NCBI RefSeq assembly: GCF_004801315.1
Contig: NZ_SSNW01000033.1
Coordinates: 1-53,225, forward strand
Direction: 5' to 3'
Length of the DNA stretch: 53,225 nt
DNA from: Deinococcus sp. Arct2-2
Lineage (GTDB): Bacteria > Deinococcota > Deinococci > Deinococcales > Deinococcaceae
Position numbers and translations under genes: made by a program. Shown in pieces: positions 16,935-24,862 of the stretch; within the stretch, counting starts at the first letter, position 1, and every line of letters begins with the position of its first letter. Below the pieces are notes generated by a model. It did not search any database and was not told the DNA's origin. It worked only from the letters and a program-made list of their open reading frames with translations.

Positions 16935-17531
16935 ATGCCCGCAGACCTGCTCTCGCCCGAACAGTTTGAGCCGGAAGACCGTGCCGGGTGGCGGGCGTGG
17001 CTGAACCAGAATCATGGCTCAGCGCGGGGCGTATGGCTGGTGCTCCGTAAAAAGGCCGCGCCAGTGCCCAATCTGACGTGGGCCGAGGCCGTGCAAGAAG
17101 CCCTGTGTTTTGGGTGGATAGACAGCAAACCGCGCAAAATGGACGACACGCGCTCGGCGCTGTATTTCGCGCCGCGCAAAACGGGCAGTGGCTGGAGCGC
17201 CGTGAACAAGGGTCATATAGAACGCCTCTTGGCGGCAGGCCAGATGACGGCGGCAGGGCAAGCCCGCATAGATGCCGCCAAAGCTGACGGTTCGTGGACA
17301 TTGCTGGACGCCGTGGAAGCCCTAAAGATGCCGGACGATTTGGCCGAAGCTCTGAGTGCGGTTTCCGGCGCACTGGACGGCTGGAACGCCTTCCCTGACA
17401 GTGCGAAAAAGGGCATCTTGCAGTGGATCGTGCAGGCCAAAACCGTGCCGACTCGCTCTAAGCGCGTGACCCAAACGGCGGAACTGGCCGCACTCGGCAT
17501 TCGTGCCAACACTTGGAAACGTCCCGGTTAA
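16935..17531 (+). CDS. YdeI/OmpD-associated family protein
   Basis: 198 residues. The family hallmarks are visible: WLVLRKKAAPVPNLTWAEAVQEALCFGWID (about 35-64), then FAPRKTGSGWSAVNKGHIERL (about 78-98) and a C-terminal bacteriocin-protection-like region with FPDSAKKGILQWI. Proteins of this family are small, soluble and of unclear function; YdeI in enterobacteria has been tied to stress and OmpD. No signal peptide. The start follows the CATCCT box. Confidence 0.85.
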   Translation: MPADLLSPEQFEPEDRAGWRAWLNQNHGSARGVWLVLRKKAAPVPNLTWAEAVQEALCFGWIDSKPRKMDDTRSALYFAPRKTGSGWSAVNKGHIERLLAAGQMTAAGQARIDAAKADGSWTLLDAVEALKMPDDLAEALSAVSGALDGWNAFPDSAKKGILQWIVQAKTVPTRSKRVTQTAELAALGIRANTWKRPG

Positions 17532-17577
17532 TCTTTTCAGAACCTACACTCTCAACCCCGCATCCTGCTTTATTCGG

Positions 17578-17583
17578 TAAAGT
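17578..17583 (+). promoter_or_regulatory. Leaderless -10 of the aldo/keto reductase gene
   Basis: TAAAGT, 6 bases, ATG 17590. Confidence 0.5.
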
Positions 17584-17589
17584 ACCCCA

Positions 17590-18534
17590 ATGGAATACCG
17601 CAACTTGGGCAAAAGTGGTTTGAAAGTCAGTGAAGTGGCGCTGGGCGGTTGGGAAACCTATGGCCGCAGCGTGAACGAAGCGCAACTCGTGCGCGACATT
17701 GTGATGAAGGCTTACGAGGAAGGCGTGAATTTCTTCGATCAGGCCGACGTGTACGCGCGTGGCAAGTCCGAAGAGATGATGGGTGTGGTGCTGCGCGAGT
17801 TGCCCCGGCATACGCTGGTTATTTCCAGCAAAGTGTTTTGGCCCATGAGCGACGATGTGAATGACCGGGGCCTCAGCAGAAAGCACGTGCTGGAAAGCAT
17901 TGACGGCAGCCTGAAGCGCCTAGGCACCGATTACCTCGACATCTATTTTGCCCACCGATACGACGAAAGTGTGCCGATGGAAGAAATCGTGATGGCTTTC
18001 GATCAGGTCGTGCGTTCGGGCCGCGCCATGTACTGGGGAACGAGCATGTGGCCCGCCGCCCGCATTGCTCAGGCCGTAGAATTTGCCCGCGCACACGGCC
18101 TGCACGCCCCCGTGACCGAGCAGCCCGAATACTCCATGCTGCGCCGTGACCGCGTAGAAAAAGAGATTTTGCCCTACACCCAAGATGCGGGCGTGGGCCT
18201 CGTGGTCTGGAGTCCGCTGGCAATGGGCCTGCTGACCGGCAAATACGACGAGGGCAAGCCCGAAGGCGCACGCCTGACCGAGAACGAAAACTGGGGCAAA
18301 AACTTCCTGACCGACGAAAATATTCAGAAGGTGCGCGACCTCAAGCCCATTGCCGACGACTTGGGCATCACGCGGGCGCAACTGGCACTGGCATGGATTC
18401 TGCGTCAACCCGGCGTCAGCAGCGTGATTACTGGTGCCACCAAAGTCAGCCAAATCGAAGACACTGTGAAGGCCGCCGGAGTGCGCCTCAGCGAAGATGT
18501 GAGCGGGAAGATCGAGGCGGTATTGGGAGGCTGA
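17590..18534 (+). CDS. Aldo/keto reductase (Kv-beta-like)
   Basis: 314 residues forming a TIM barrel. The AKR catalytic tetrad can be placed: Asp and Tyr in FDQADVYARGKSE (about 50-62), Lys in ISSKVFW (about 80) and His in YFAHRYD (about 120). The C-terminal NADPH-binding segment ends GVSSVITGATKVSQIEDTVKA. The pattern YRNLGKSGLKVSEVALGGW and the EQPEYSML stretch resemble the voltage-gated K+ channel beta-subunit subfamily of bacterial AKRs, which reduce aldehydes with NADPH. Substrate unknown. Single gene, convergent with the GNAT gene. Confidence 0.9.
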   Translation: MEYRNLGKSGLKVSEVALGGWETYGRSVNEAQLVRDIVMKAYEEGVNFFDQADVYARGKSEEMMGVVLRELPRHTLVISSKVFWPMSDDVNDRGLSRKHVLESIDGSLKRLGTDYLDIYFAHRYDESVPMEEIVMAFDQVVRSGRAMYWGTSMWPAARIAQAVEFARAHGLHAPVTEQPEYSMLRRDRVEKEILPYTQDAGVGLVVWSPLAMGLLTGKYDEGKPEGARLTENENWGKNFLTDENIQKVRDLKPIADDLGITRAQLALAWILRQPGVSSVITGATKVSQIEDTVKAAGVRLSEDVSGKIEAVLGG

Positions 18535-18552
18535 GCTAGGGTCAATCGCCCG

Positions 18553-19047
18553 TTAACCCGTACTTGTTAGCCTGTATTTGATAAAGCGCACGCCCGCATA
18601 ATCTATTTCGCCCTCGGTGACGTACCCCAACCGCTTGAGACTGCGTGCGCCGGGGCGACTGATCGGCAGCAAAACGGTGATCGCCGGCAGGCCCATGTCC
18701 TCAAACGCCCGCCGCACGATTTCGGGGTAGAGCTGCCGTCCTAGCCCCCAGTACTCCGGATGCACGATGAGGCCCAAATCAGCCTCTACCTCGCCAGAAG
18801 GCAAGCCTTCGGGTTGCAAGCCGCCCCAGCCGACAAACTTGCCACCTAAGAAAAAGGCCCAAGGCCCGTAGCCGTGTTCAGCCCACAGCCGTTCTTTGCC
18901 TTTCACAAAGTCCCGCGCACCGTCTTCGGTCATGGCTTCGCGGGCCAGTGGCAAGGTGCGGCGCACCAACGGATGATTTTGCAGGGCCACAATCTCGCTC
19001 AGTGACACGTCTGTCAGGCGGCGGAATTCAGGGGAAGGCATGTCCAT
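18553..19047 (-). CDS. GNAT family N-acetyltransferase
   Basis: 164 residues from the first ATG, or 162 from the ATG at 19041. The acetyl-CoA-binding region is around VHPEYWGLGRQLYPEIV (about 95-111), with Q/R-x-x-G-x-A replaced by a looser WGLGRQL. WGGLQPEG and the C-terminal SLKRLGYVTEGEIDYAGVRFIKY match RimJ/RimL-like acetyltransferases. Target unknown. The start is uncertain: GAAGG lies 9 bases before 19047, whereas CAAACT lies 7 bases before 19041 and would make that a leaderless start. Confidence 0.85.
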   Translation of the reverse strand: MDMPSPEFRRLTDVSLSEIVALQNHPLVRRTLPLAREAMTEDGARDFVKGKERLWAEHGYGPWAFFLGGKFVGWGGLQPEGLPSGEVEADLGLIVHPEYWGLGRQLYPEIVRRAFEDMGLPAITVLLPISRPGARSLKRLGYVTEGEIDYAGVRFIKYRLTSTG

Positions 19048-19202
19048 TAGTTTGCGCCTTCATGTGGGTTATTTTACCTCCCGGCGCTCTCTTGGCAGAA
19101 ATGCCACTTCACCCCACCCCGGCCTGCCGCCAAAGCAAGCCGGGTTTCCCCTTGCTCCCTACTCTGCAACTTTCGTCCCTCTCGCCGCCGCGCTTCACGC
19201 CC

Positions 19203-19208
19203 TATGCT
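19203..19208 (+). promoter_or_regulatory. Leaderless -10 of the ABC exporter operon
   Basis: TATGCT, 6 bases, ATG 19215. It fixes the start 89 codons inside a longer open frame. Confidence 0.6.
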
Positions 19209-19214
19209 GACCGG

Positions 19215-20198
19215 ATGACGCAGCAGCGGCCCACCTCTTCAGTTCCTGCCATAGAAACGCGGGAACTTCAAAAAGTGTACCGGGGGCGGGCGGTGGTAGA
19301 CGGCCTGACGCTGACCGTCCACCCCGGCGAAGTGTTCGGATTCCTCGGCCCCAACGGTGCGGGCAAAAGCACCACCGTCAAGATGTTGCTGGGGTTGGTG
19401 CATCCCAGCGGCGGAGAAGTGCGCGTGCTGGGCGGCCATCCGTCTGACCCCGCCGTGCGTTCCCGCCTCGGCTTTTTGCCCGAACAGTTCCGCTTTCAAA
19501 CGTGGATGACTGCCGAAGAATTCCTGCGCTTTCACGGACGGCTGGCGGGCCTGCGGGCCGACGAACTCCGCGCCCGCATTCCGCAGGTGCTGGAAACGGT
19601 GGGCCTCGGCGGGCGCGGTACCGAGTCCTTGGGCGGCTATTCCAAGGGGATGTTGCAGCGAGCGGGGTTGGCCGGAGCAATCTTGGCGCGGCCCCAACTG
19701 GTCTTTCTCGATGAACCCACCAGCGCCCTAGACCCGATTGGGCGGGTGGAAGTGCGCGAAATCATAGAGGGGCTCCGGGCGCAGGGCGTGGCGGTGTTTC
19801 TCAATTCCCATCTGTTGTCGGAAGTGGAGCAAGTGTGTGACCGGGTGGCCTTCGTGAAGGCGGGACGGGTGCTGCGGCAGGGCAGTATGCGCGAGCTTAT
19901 GGGCGATGTGCTGCCCGTAGGAGTGCGCGTAGACAAGCTCAGCCCGCCGCTGCTGGAGGCGCTGGCCCGCATTGGAGAGGTGCGCCACACCGACACCCAG
20001 AACCCCGAACACGCCGATATAGAACTGTGGGTGCAGCGTCGTGAAGACGTGCCCGCGCTGGCCGACGCCGTTCATGCACACGGGGCGCGGCTGTACGCCC
20101 TCACGCCGCGCCAACCCGATTTGGAAACCATGTTCCTAGAACTTATGGAAGGCGCGCCCGAAACTGCCGCGCCACACAAGGAGACTGCCCATGTCTGA
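19215..20198 (+). CDS. ABC transporter ATP-binding protein (ABC-2 exporter type)
   Basis: 327 residues. Walker A GPNGAGKST, a signature region YSKGMLQRAGLAGAI, Walker B LVFLDEPTSALD and the switch His in LNSHLLSEVEQ are all in order in the first 210 residues. The C-terminal ~100 residues are the extension common to ABC-2 (CcmA/NatA-like) ATPases. It energises the membrane protein encoded by the next gene, which overlaps by 8 bp. The exported substrate is unknown; related pairs handle ions, drugs or copper-linked maturation. Confidence 0.93.
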   Translation: MTQQRPTSSVPAIETRELQKVYRGRAVVDGLTLTVHPGEVFGFLGPNGAGKSTTVKMLLGLVHPSGGEVRVLGGHPSDPAVRSRLGFLPEQFRFQTWMTAEEFLRFHGRLAGLRADELRARIPQVLETVGLGGRGTESLGGYSKGMLQRAGLAGAILARPQLVFLDEPTSALDPIGRVEVREIIEGLRAQGVAVFLNSHLLSEVEQVCDRVAFVKAGRVLRQGSMRELMGDVLPVGVRVDKLSPPLLEALARIGEVRHTDTQNPEHADIELWVQRREDVPALADAVHAHGARLYALTPRQPDLETMFLELMEGAPETAAPHKETAHV

Positions 20199-21120
20199 CG
20201 CCACTCGGTCTGAGACAACTCTGTCTGCACCCCACACGCCGTCGTTTTGGCGCAACACGCTGCTCATTGCCGAACTGTCCCTGCGCGAAGCCGTGCGAAA
20301 ACGCTTGGTCATCGTGCTGCTTGTCCTCACGGGGGCGTTCGTGGGCTTTTACCTCTACGGCATCTTCCGGCTGGAAGGCACGCTGGATCAACGGGCCATA
20401 GATGCGGGGCTGGAGGGCCGTAGCATCACTGGACTAGCCAACGCGCCCATCGTGTATGCGGCGGCCTTCGGCATGTATCTGGTGTTTTTCCTCGGCTCGC
20501 TGATGGCCGTACTGTCTACGGTGGGCGCAGTCAGTGGCGACGTAGAAAACGGCGTGATGCAGAGCGTCATTGCCCGCCCGGTCACGCGGGCCGCGCTGGT
20601 GCTGGGGCGCTGGCTGGGCTTCACCATCGTCAACGTTTCTTACATTGCGCTGGTCAGTGCGGCCCTGCTTGTCGGCATTTTTGCCATTACCGGGTTCGTG
20701 CCGCCTGCGCCGCTGCCTGCGGTGGGCCTGATTCTGCTTGCCATCGTGGTCATCACGGGCCTCACTGTTCTGGGCAGCACGCTATTTTCCACGCTCGCCA
20801 ACGGTATCGGCGTGTTCGTGCTGTACGGCGTGGGTTTTGCGGGCGGCATTCTCAGCACCATCGGTTCGTTTGCCGACAGTCCCACGCTGGTCACGCTGGG
20901 CAAGATCGCCAATTACGTGATGCCCACCAACGCGCTGTGGCTGGGGGCCAGCTATCATCTGCAAAACGCGGCGGTGCTGCAAATCGGAGAAATGGCACGC
21001 GGTGCGAATCCCATTTTCGGCAGCGAACCGATTGCGACTGGGCTGGTGCTGTGGGCCTCGGCGCTGGCTATTTTGGCGGTGCTGGCGGCCATGTGGAGAT
21101 TTAGTCGCAAGGATTTGTAG
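20191..21120 (+). CDS. ABC-2 type permease
   Basis: 309 residues with six or so hydrophobic segments (about 43-63, 88-110, 140-165, 172-195, 200-230 and 285-305). The loop GDVENGVMQSVIARPVTRAALVLGRWLG is typical of ABC-2/NosY-type permeases. AAGGAG lies just before the ATG, inside the end of the ATPase gene, so translation is coupled. It forms a homodimer with the ATPase in the inner membrane. Substrate not deducible. Confidence 0.9.
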   Translation: MSDATRSETTLSAPHTPSFWRNTLLIAELSLREAVRKRLVIVLLVLTGAFVGFYLYGIFRLEGTLDQRAIDAGLEGRSITGLANAPIVYAAAFGMYLVFFLGSLMAVLSTVGAVSGDVENGVMQSVIARPVTRAALVLGRWLGFTIVNVSYIALVSAALLVGIFAITGFVPPAPLPAVGLILLAIVVITGLTVLGSTLFSTLANGIGVFVLYGVGFAGGILSTIGSFADSPTLVTLGKIANYVMPTNALWLGASYHLQNAAVLQIGEMARGANPIFGSEPIATGLVLWASALAILAVLAAMWRFSRKDL

Positions 21121-21141
21121 GCGGGTGTGCTGGGGGTTGGT

Positions 21142-21389
21142 TTAAGGGTCTAAAGGTCGAGGGTCTAAGGGGGTGGGGCGGGGGCGGTTGCTGGGCGGCC
21201 CCCTCTACTGCGCAGCCCTGCGAGCCACCCCGCTGCTAGCGCAGCGCCCCTCGCCCCCTGTGGGCTAGGGAAAAAGCAAAGAGCAATAACAATAATCTTG
21301 GGCTGTTTGCTCCCTCACCCTTGAGGGGGGAGGGTTGGGAAGGGGGTGAGTGAGCGCCAGCGATTGCCCTTCCTCAGACCCTTAGACCG
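21142..21389. repeat. MITE-like repeat, copy 1
   Basis: Begins with runs of GGGTCTAA(A/G)GG and ends with CAGACCCTTAGACC, giving inverted tips. The interior (CTCCCTCACCCTTGAGGGGG, then GAGCGCCAGCGATTGCCCTT) is repeated nearly exactly at 43324-43540, and a short inverted form is at 36461. It fills the 298-bp gap, with no gene. Confidence 0.75.
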
Positions 21390-21418
21390 ACCCCCAGTAA
21401 TCCCCGCCCAACAACCCC

Positions 21419-21748
21419 TCAACCCGTCTTTGCAGGCAACACTTCGGCGATCCAGTCCCCTTGATGGGTGTCATCTTTGCGCGTGCCGCCTGTGCTGGCA
21501 TGCGCTCCGAAGCGCATCAGCGGCCATTCCCGGCCCGCCGCACGCAGCGCATATCGCCCATGCTCGCCCGCTCCCGGTACTCGGCTGCCGCTGCTCTGAT
21601 ACACCACTTTCACAGCGTCGCCCGATGCCAAGGCGCTCAGGTCAGAGGCGGTGACGATGCCTGCAAAAGCACGGGCCGGGTCAGCCACCTCGCCGCTCCA
21701 CGCGCCGCGAATAGTCACGATGATGGGCAGATTGGTTTCCAAAGTCAT
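21419..21748 (-). CDS. Hypothetical protein
   Basis: 109 residues, soluble, no signal peptide. It begins MTLETNLPIIVTIRGAW and has a beta-rich look (PIIVTIRG, DAVKVVYQSSGSR, RYALRAAGREWPLMRFG, DWIAEVLPA). I do not recognise a family; it is probably lineage-specific. GC at third positions looks like the neighbours, so it is likely a real gene. The start has no clear Shine-Dalgarno site, and only a weak TCAGAT lies 6 bases upstream. Confidence 0.6.
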   Translation of the reverse strand: MTLETNLPIIVTIRGAWSGEVADPARAFAGIVTASDLSALASGDAVKVVYQSSGSRVPGAGEHGRYALRAAGREWPLMRFGAHASTGGTRKDDTHQGDWIAEVLPAKTG

Positions 21749-21828
21749 GCGCCCATCTGACCAGACCCCGCGTGAGGCGGATGTGCTGTGATGGGCGCAA
21801 GTCTTGAAAAAAGAGCAAACAGTGAAGG

Positions 21829-22452
21829 TTACATGTCCAGCGGGTCAGGGTGCTTGCTGGCGTTCTCTGCCTCTTCCAAATGATGCCCGTGACGGTAAAG
21901 CTTGTCGCGGCCCGCCTCGTTGCCTGTGCTGGCGGTGTCACCTTCCGGAATCAGTTTTTCGTCGCTATGTTTTACAGTGGGGTTAGACGGGGAAGAAGTC
22001 GGCTTGTCGTCCTTGTGGGTCATGGGTTGGGCCTCCTTGCTGATCTGCACGGGGTTGGTTGGCGTGGGGCGCGGCATAGCATCGGGGACAGTGGGTTCCG
22101 TCGCGCCAGACTGCACGGTGTTCGGGGTTGTCGTGGCCTGCATCTTGTCTTCTTGCCGCACCACTGCCCCGTTGTCTACGGGTTCCGCAGCCGCCGTGTT
22201 CAGTTCCTGAATCAAGCGTTCGCGGGCGCTGATTTCCTCGTCTATGCGCCGGATATCTTCTTGCACGGTTTGCAGCACGCTAGCATCGGCTCCGGCATGA
22301 AAAGAGCGGCCCAGCCGGGCGTACAGGCCGTCTTGCTCCCGCGTAAGCTGGAAGACTTCTACCCGGAGTTTGGTCACCTGAGCGACTTCTTCGCCCCGGC
22401 GCTGCACGCGTTCGGCTCCCCGGCGCACACTGTTCAGAATGTTATCCAGCAT
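21829..22452 (-). CDS. Coiled-coil protein with disordered C-terminus
   Basis: 207 residues. Residues about 1-100 form a predicted coiled coil (NSVRRGAERVQRRGEEVAQV, then DIRRIDEEISARERLIQEL). Residues about 100-207 are low-complexity, rich in Thr, Pro, Asp and Lys, ending HPDPLDM. No signal peptide or membrane segment. I recognise no named family. The start has CACACT six bases upstream, a leaderless arrangement. A stress-related or structural role is possible but not shown. Confidence 0.7.
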   Translation of the reverse strand: MLDNILNSVRRGAERVQRRGEEVAQVTKLRVEVFQLTREQDGLYARLGRSFHAGADASVLQTVQEDIRRIDEEISARERLIQELNTAAAEPVDNGAVVRQEDKMQATTTPNTVQSGATEPTVPDAMPRPTPTNPVQISKEAQPMTHKDDKPTSSPSNPTVKHSDEKLIPEGDTASTGNEAGRDKLYRHGHHLEEAENASKHPDPLDM

Positions 22453-22458
22453 GGCCCA

Positions 22459-22464
22459 AGTGTG
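22459..22464 (-). promoter_or_regulatory. Leaderless -10 of the coiled-coil protein gene
   Basis: CACACT, 6 bases, ATG on the minus strand. Confidence 0.45.
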
Positions 22465-22613
22465 CCGCCCCGCACCCGGTAATGGGTGAGGGGCGGTTTA
22501 GAGAACGCACGGCGAGCAGGCAGAAGAGGGGAGGCTGTTGGCGTTTGTCAGCCGGAGGAGCAGCCGAGATTTGGCAAGCTCAGTGGGTCTTGAGCGTTGA
22601 CGATGGCGTGTAG

Positions 22614-22711
22614 ACCCCCAGTCTGCTGCGCAGCCAGCCCCCCTTAAGGGGAGCGCAACAGCTTGTGTCCCTACCTCTAAGGGGGGGCGTTGCGCCAGCA
22701 ACGGGGGGGTT
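22614..22711. repeat. ~100-bp intergenic repeat, copy B
   Basis: Matches copy A over its whole length (ACCCCCAGTCTGCTGCGCAG to AGCAACGGGGGGGTT). Its flanks GTGTA..ACCCCC and GGTTCACCTTCCA are shared with copy C, so the element may be slightly longer than 100 bp. Confidence 0.85.
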
Positions 22712-22733
22712 CACCTTCCAACTCAACTTACAC

Positions 22734-24620
22734 TCACGCCAACTCGTTCTCCAGCTTCCCTGCCCCCTGCGCCTGCCCGTGTCCCAGCAAGTGCGCCAGC
22801 GCCAGCGGAATAGCGGCGTCCCAACCTTGGGGGTGGCAGGCGGCGGGGTACGGCACAGGCGGCGTGTGGGACTCGCGCTTAAATCCGGCCAGCAGTTCGC
22901 TCAGGCGGCGGTCATCGGCGGCGCGGGCCACGTCGAACAGGGCGCGGGCCACCTGCGCAGCCTCGGCGTTCAGGCCGTAGCGGTGCATGCCCAGCGCGGC
23001 GGCGGCGGTATCGTGCGGCCACACGCTGCCGTTATGGTAAGACACTGGGTTGTAGCGAATTTCGCCCTCGCCCAGCGTGCGAATGCCCCAGCCGCTCCAG
23101 AGTTGGCTGCCCAAGGCGGTAGCGGCCACTTGGGGCGCAAATTCGGGCGGAATGATGCCCGTCCAGAGCGTGTGGGCCGGGTTGCTGACCAAGACGTTCA
23201 GGGGTTTTTTGTCGCCGTTCAGCCCATGCACGTAGTAGCCGCGCTCGGGCCACCAGAACGCCGCGTGAAAGCGTTCGCGGAGGCTGGCGGCGCGGGTTTC
23301 CCACTCCACCGCTTGCCCTTCATCGTTCAGCAGGCGGTACATCCGGGCGGCGGCAAGGTAGGCGGCGTAGGTGTAGCCCTGCACTTCTACTACCGCCACA
23401 TGCCCGCTGATGTCCACGCCCTCCGCCGTAAACGTGGAGTCGCCGCTGTCCTTCCAGACCGCATTGGTAATGCCGCTCTCGTCGGGCGTGTACTCGATAA
23501 AGCCGTCGCCGTCAGGGTCACCGTCAGTCAGGCACCACTTCAAGGCCGCTTCCCACTGCGGGCGAAGTTCGCGGGCAATGTCGGGGTGCGCGGCGCTCAG
23601 TTCGCCCACCAGCCACACAAAGAGGGGTGTGGCGTCGGCGGTGGCGTAGTAGGGGCGGTGCGGCGTGCGGCCCATGCGGGTCAGTTCGCCAATCCGTTCC
23701 TCGTGCAAAATCTTGCCGGGTTCTTCCAGCGTGGATTTGTCGTATTTGCTGCCCTGCCGCGCCGCCAGATACCGCGCCACCGTGAGGGCCATTTCGGGCA
23801 TGTGGTCTTTCACCATCATGGCAATGATCAGGCTGTCGCGGCCAAAGGGGGCTACGAACCAAGGCAGGCCCGCCGCCGGAAAACGCCCCTGTTCGGTCTG
23901 AAACGACAGGCTCCGCAAGTCTTCGATGCTCTGATCCAGCACCTGTTGATCCAGTGGATCGGCCAGACGCAGATTCAGCGTGCCGTGCAGCGCGTCGTAT
24001 TCGGCGGCCAGTGCAGCCGGGTCGCCCGGTGTGGGCTGCTCGTCGGCTTGCAGCGGGAACACACTGACCTGAATCTTTGTTTCGGCTTCCGTCAGGTCCC
24101 ACGTCAGTTTCTCGCCGTTCCACACGGCAGCAGGCGACACTTGCACCAGTGCGCGGCTGTGCAGGCCGTCTCCTGCGGTGTAGCTGAATTCCACGCCGCC
24201 GGGGACTTCTTGGGTGGTCACCGTGCGCTCTCCTAGGCCACCGGGCCAACCACGCACCTCGAACATATCTACAAAGTCGGCGGCCAGTGCCAGCGTCACC
24301 ACTTGCGGCCCTTCTCCGAGGTAACGGGTCACGGTCAGGGTGTCGCGCACCTCATGGCTCGTCACGGTCAGGTCACGGGAGATGCCCACTTTCATGGTGT
24401 ACCCCACGTTGGCGTTGGCGCTGTGTTCGTGCAGCCAAAAGGGATAGCGCTCGTGCTGCAAGAGGTGCTGCGGGCGCTCGCCGTCCAGCCGCCATTCGTA
24501 GAGGCTCAGAAAGCGGGTGTCGCGGCGGTACAGGCCGCTTTCGCCTTCGGCAATTTTGTAATGGCGGTTGCCCACCAGATAAAGGTCATTTTCTTTCAGA
24601 ACAGTGCGGGTATTGAGCAT
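22734..24620 (-). CDS. Glycogen-debranching-type amylo-alpha-1,6-glucosidase
   Basis: 628 residues from the ATG with AAGGAG upstream. An N-terminal beta-sandwich (about 1-250: LVGNRHYKIAEGESGLYRRDTR) is followed by an (alpha/alpha)6 barrel with FVAPFGRDSLIIAMMV near 290, ATADATPLFVWLVGEL near 340, EVQGYTYAAYLAAARM near 430 and YHNGSVWPHDTAAAALGM near 525-543. This is the amylo-alpha-1,6-glucosidase domain architecture, which hydrolyses alpha-1,6 branches of glycogen or limit dextrins; related bacterial enzymes act on other alpha-glucosides. A LacI-type operator lies 78 bp upstream, tying it to the sugar-transport operon that precedes it. Confidence 0.88.
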   Translation of the reverse strand: MLNTRTVLKENDLYLVGNRHYKIAEGESGLYRRDTRFLSLYEWRLDGERPQHLLQHERYPFWLHEHSANANVGYTMKVGISRDLTVTSHEVRDTLTVTRYLGEGPQVVTLALAADFVDMFEVRGWPGGLGERTVTTQEVPGGVEFSYTAGDGLHSRALVQVSPAAVWNGEKLTWDLTEAETKIQVSVFPLQADEQPTPGDPAALAAEYDALHGTLNLRLADPLDQQVLDQSIEDLRSLSFQTEQGRFPAAGLPWFVAPFGRDSLIIAMMVKDHMPEMALTVARYLAARQGSKYDKSTLEEPGKILHEERIGELTRMGRTPHRPYYATADATPLFVWLVGELSAAHPDIARELRPQWEAALKWCLTDGDPDGDGFIEYTPDESGITNAVWKDSGDSTFTAEGVDISGHVAVVEVQGYTYAAYLAAARMYRLLNDEGQAVEWETRAASLRERFHAAFWWPERGYYVHGLNGDKKPLNVLVSNPAHTLWTGIIPPEFAPQVAATALGSQLWSGWGIRTLGEGEIRYNPVSYHNGSVWPHDTAAAALGMHRYGLNAEAAQVARALFDVARAADDRRLSELLAGFKRESHTPPVPYPAACHPQGWDAAIPLALAHLLGHGQAQGAGKLENELA

Positions 24621-24696
24621 GGACGCTCCTTGGGGGCGGCGTGTGGCGGGGGGTGAGGGCGGAAAACTGCACAGCACGTTCAGCAGGAACGCTCAG

Positions 24697-24702
24697 ATTG
24701 TA
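24697..24702 (-). promoter_or_regulatory. Candidate -10 of the debranching enzyme gene
   Basis: TACAAT on the minus strand, overlapping the operator at 24699-24712. No good -35 lies at the right distance. Confidence 0.4.
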
Positions 24703-24712
24703 AGCGGTTACA
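24699..24712. promoter_or_regulatory. LacI-family operator O3
   Basis: TGTAAGCGGTTACA, an imperfect palindrome matching the two operators upstream of the lacI-type gene (consensus TGTAANCGGTTACA). It overlaps the candidate -10, so binding would block transcription. Confidence 0.75.
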
Positions 24713-24862
24713 GTAGGCAAGGTGCGCCGTGCTAGGGCGGCGGGGCGAAGAGACTAGACAGTCTGTCAGATACGGCGGTCTTTGGAAAGCAGAACAGGCG
24801 GGCCACGTCAGACAGCCTCCAGTGAGAAAGCCCCAACGCCGCCCGCCCAGTCTGTGTCCTAC

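Noticed and set aside
22665..24236. A 523-codon open frame antisense to the debranching enzyme gene
   Set aside because: Gly/His/Arg-rich translation, no ribosome site; the minus strand has the real gene.
24757..24767. Palindrome GACAGTCTGTC upstream of the debranching enzyme gene
   Set aside because: Only 11 bp, found once in the window and not near a promoter I can define; left out of the features.
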